Below are positions 4,908 to 5,216 of a DNA stretch of 5,216 bases, piece by piece; the stretch's first letter is position 1, and each line of letters opens with the position of its first letter. The notes beneath the pieces are model-generated. The model made no database searches. It was not told where the DNA came from and saw nothing but the letters and a program-made list of their open reading frames with translations. Origin of the DNA: Acidimicrobiia bacterium (lineage in GTDB: Bacteria > Actinomycetota > Acidimicrobiia > IMCC26256 > JAENVU01); NCBI GenBank assembly GCA_016650415.1, contig JAENVU010000338.1:1-5216 (forward strand). Reading direction: 5' to 3'. The position numbers were made by a program, and so were the translations under genes.

Positions 4908-5216
4908 GTGGACCTGACACCGAGCCCCGCGGAGGCCGCACTACGGGCCGAATGCCGCGAGTGGTTACACGCCAATCTGCCCTGGGGCTACGGCCGCGGG
5001 CTGCCACCGCGGTTCGACGACCTCGACTCCGAAGTCGCGTTCGGTCGGCAATGGCAGGCCCGACTGGCCGAGGGTCGCTGGGTCGGCGTCGCATGGCCTG
5101 AGGTCTACGGCGGCCGAGACGCCGGCCCCATCGGGCACTACATCGTCACCGAAGAACTCGCGCGCGCCCGCGCCCCGGAACTGGTCGGCCGCATCGGAGT
5201 GAACCTGGTCGGCCCG
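4908..5216 (+). CDS. Acyl-CoA dehydrogenase, long FadE type (N-terminal part only)
   Basis: An open frame of 103 codons from GTG 4908 runs off the right edge; family members are usually about 380-400 aa, so roughly three quarters is missing. The visible part is the N-terminal helical domain: MDLTPSPAEAALRAECREWL, then RWVGVAWPEVYGGRDAGP at about 62-79, the WPxxYGG signature, then HYIVTEELARARAPELVG leading into GVNLVGP. The flavin-binding and catalytic regions lie outside the window. The pattern is like the longer subunits of heteromeric actinobacterial acyl-CoA dehydrogenases (FadE29/FadE17-like), which oxidise acyl-CoA thioesters of lipids or sterol side chains. The short acyl-CoA dehydrogenase at 1750-2850 might be its partner, although two unrelated genes separate them; a closer partner may lie beyond the edge. 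Codon 20 (4965-4967) is TTA, rare in such GC-rich genomes. The family is sure; the substrate is unknown. Confidence 0.92.
   Translation, partial: MDLTPSPAEAALRAECREWLHANLPWGYGRGLPPRFDDLDSEVAFGRQWQARLAEGRWVGVAWPEVYGGRDAGPIGHYIVTEELARARAPELVGRIGVNLVGP

Noticed and set aside
1..5216. CRISPR array, tRNA, insertion sequence, prophage or defence island
   Set aside because: I found no spaced direct repeats, cloverleaf sequence, transposase or terminal inverted repeats, nor any known defence gene. The content is mostly housekeeping metabolism.

Overview
This is a GC-rich (about two thirds G+C by eye), gene-dense bacterial chromosome segment with strong third-position GC bias. The protein sequences point to Actinomycetota, most likely the class Acidimicrobiia. 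The hypothetical protein at the left edge and the actinobacterial-style citrate synthase and two-subunit-type acyl-CoA dehydrogenases support this. The assignment is from memory of family sequences, not from a search.

Layout from left to right. (1) A conserved hypothetical protein on the minus strand runs off the left edge. (2) Divergent from it is a plus-strand reading frame carrying one Calx-beta domain and one fibronectin type III domain. It looks like the 3' end of a longer adhesin-like gene that has lost its 5' part. (3) Tail to tail with this, on the minus strand, is a short acyl-CoA dehydrogenase of the heteromeric (FadE28-like) kind, with an in-frame 12-bp tandem repeat. (4) Divergent from the dehydrogenase across 93 bp is a complete citrate synthase, gltA. 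Its leader holds two nested inverted repeats, the outer of which covers the ribosome binding site. (5) Tail to tail with gltA is a minus-strand orphan prepilin with a clear class III signal peptide. (6) Divergent from the prepilin, a second acyl-CoA dehydrogenase of the longer FadE type starts from a GTG with a strong Shine-Dalgarno sequence and runs off the right edge.

How they fit together. Acyl-CoA dehydrogenases produce enoyl-CoA for beta-oxidation, and citrate synthase takes the resulting acetyl-CoA into the TCA cycle, so the central part is carbon and lipid catabolism. The genes alternate in orientation, so no multi-gene operon is visible. The prepilin and the Calx-beta/FN3 fragment are surface-type genes without their usual partners in view.

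I see no CRISPR array, tRNA, rRNA, insertion sequence or phage gene. I do not see a new multi-gene system. The points most worth a second look are the truncated Calx-beta gene, the gltA leader structure, the orphan prepilin, and the small acyl-CoA dehydrogenase that lacks a recognisable catalytic glutamate.
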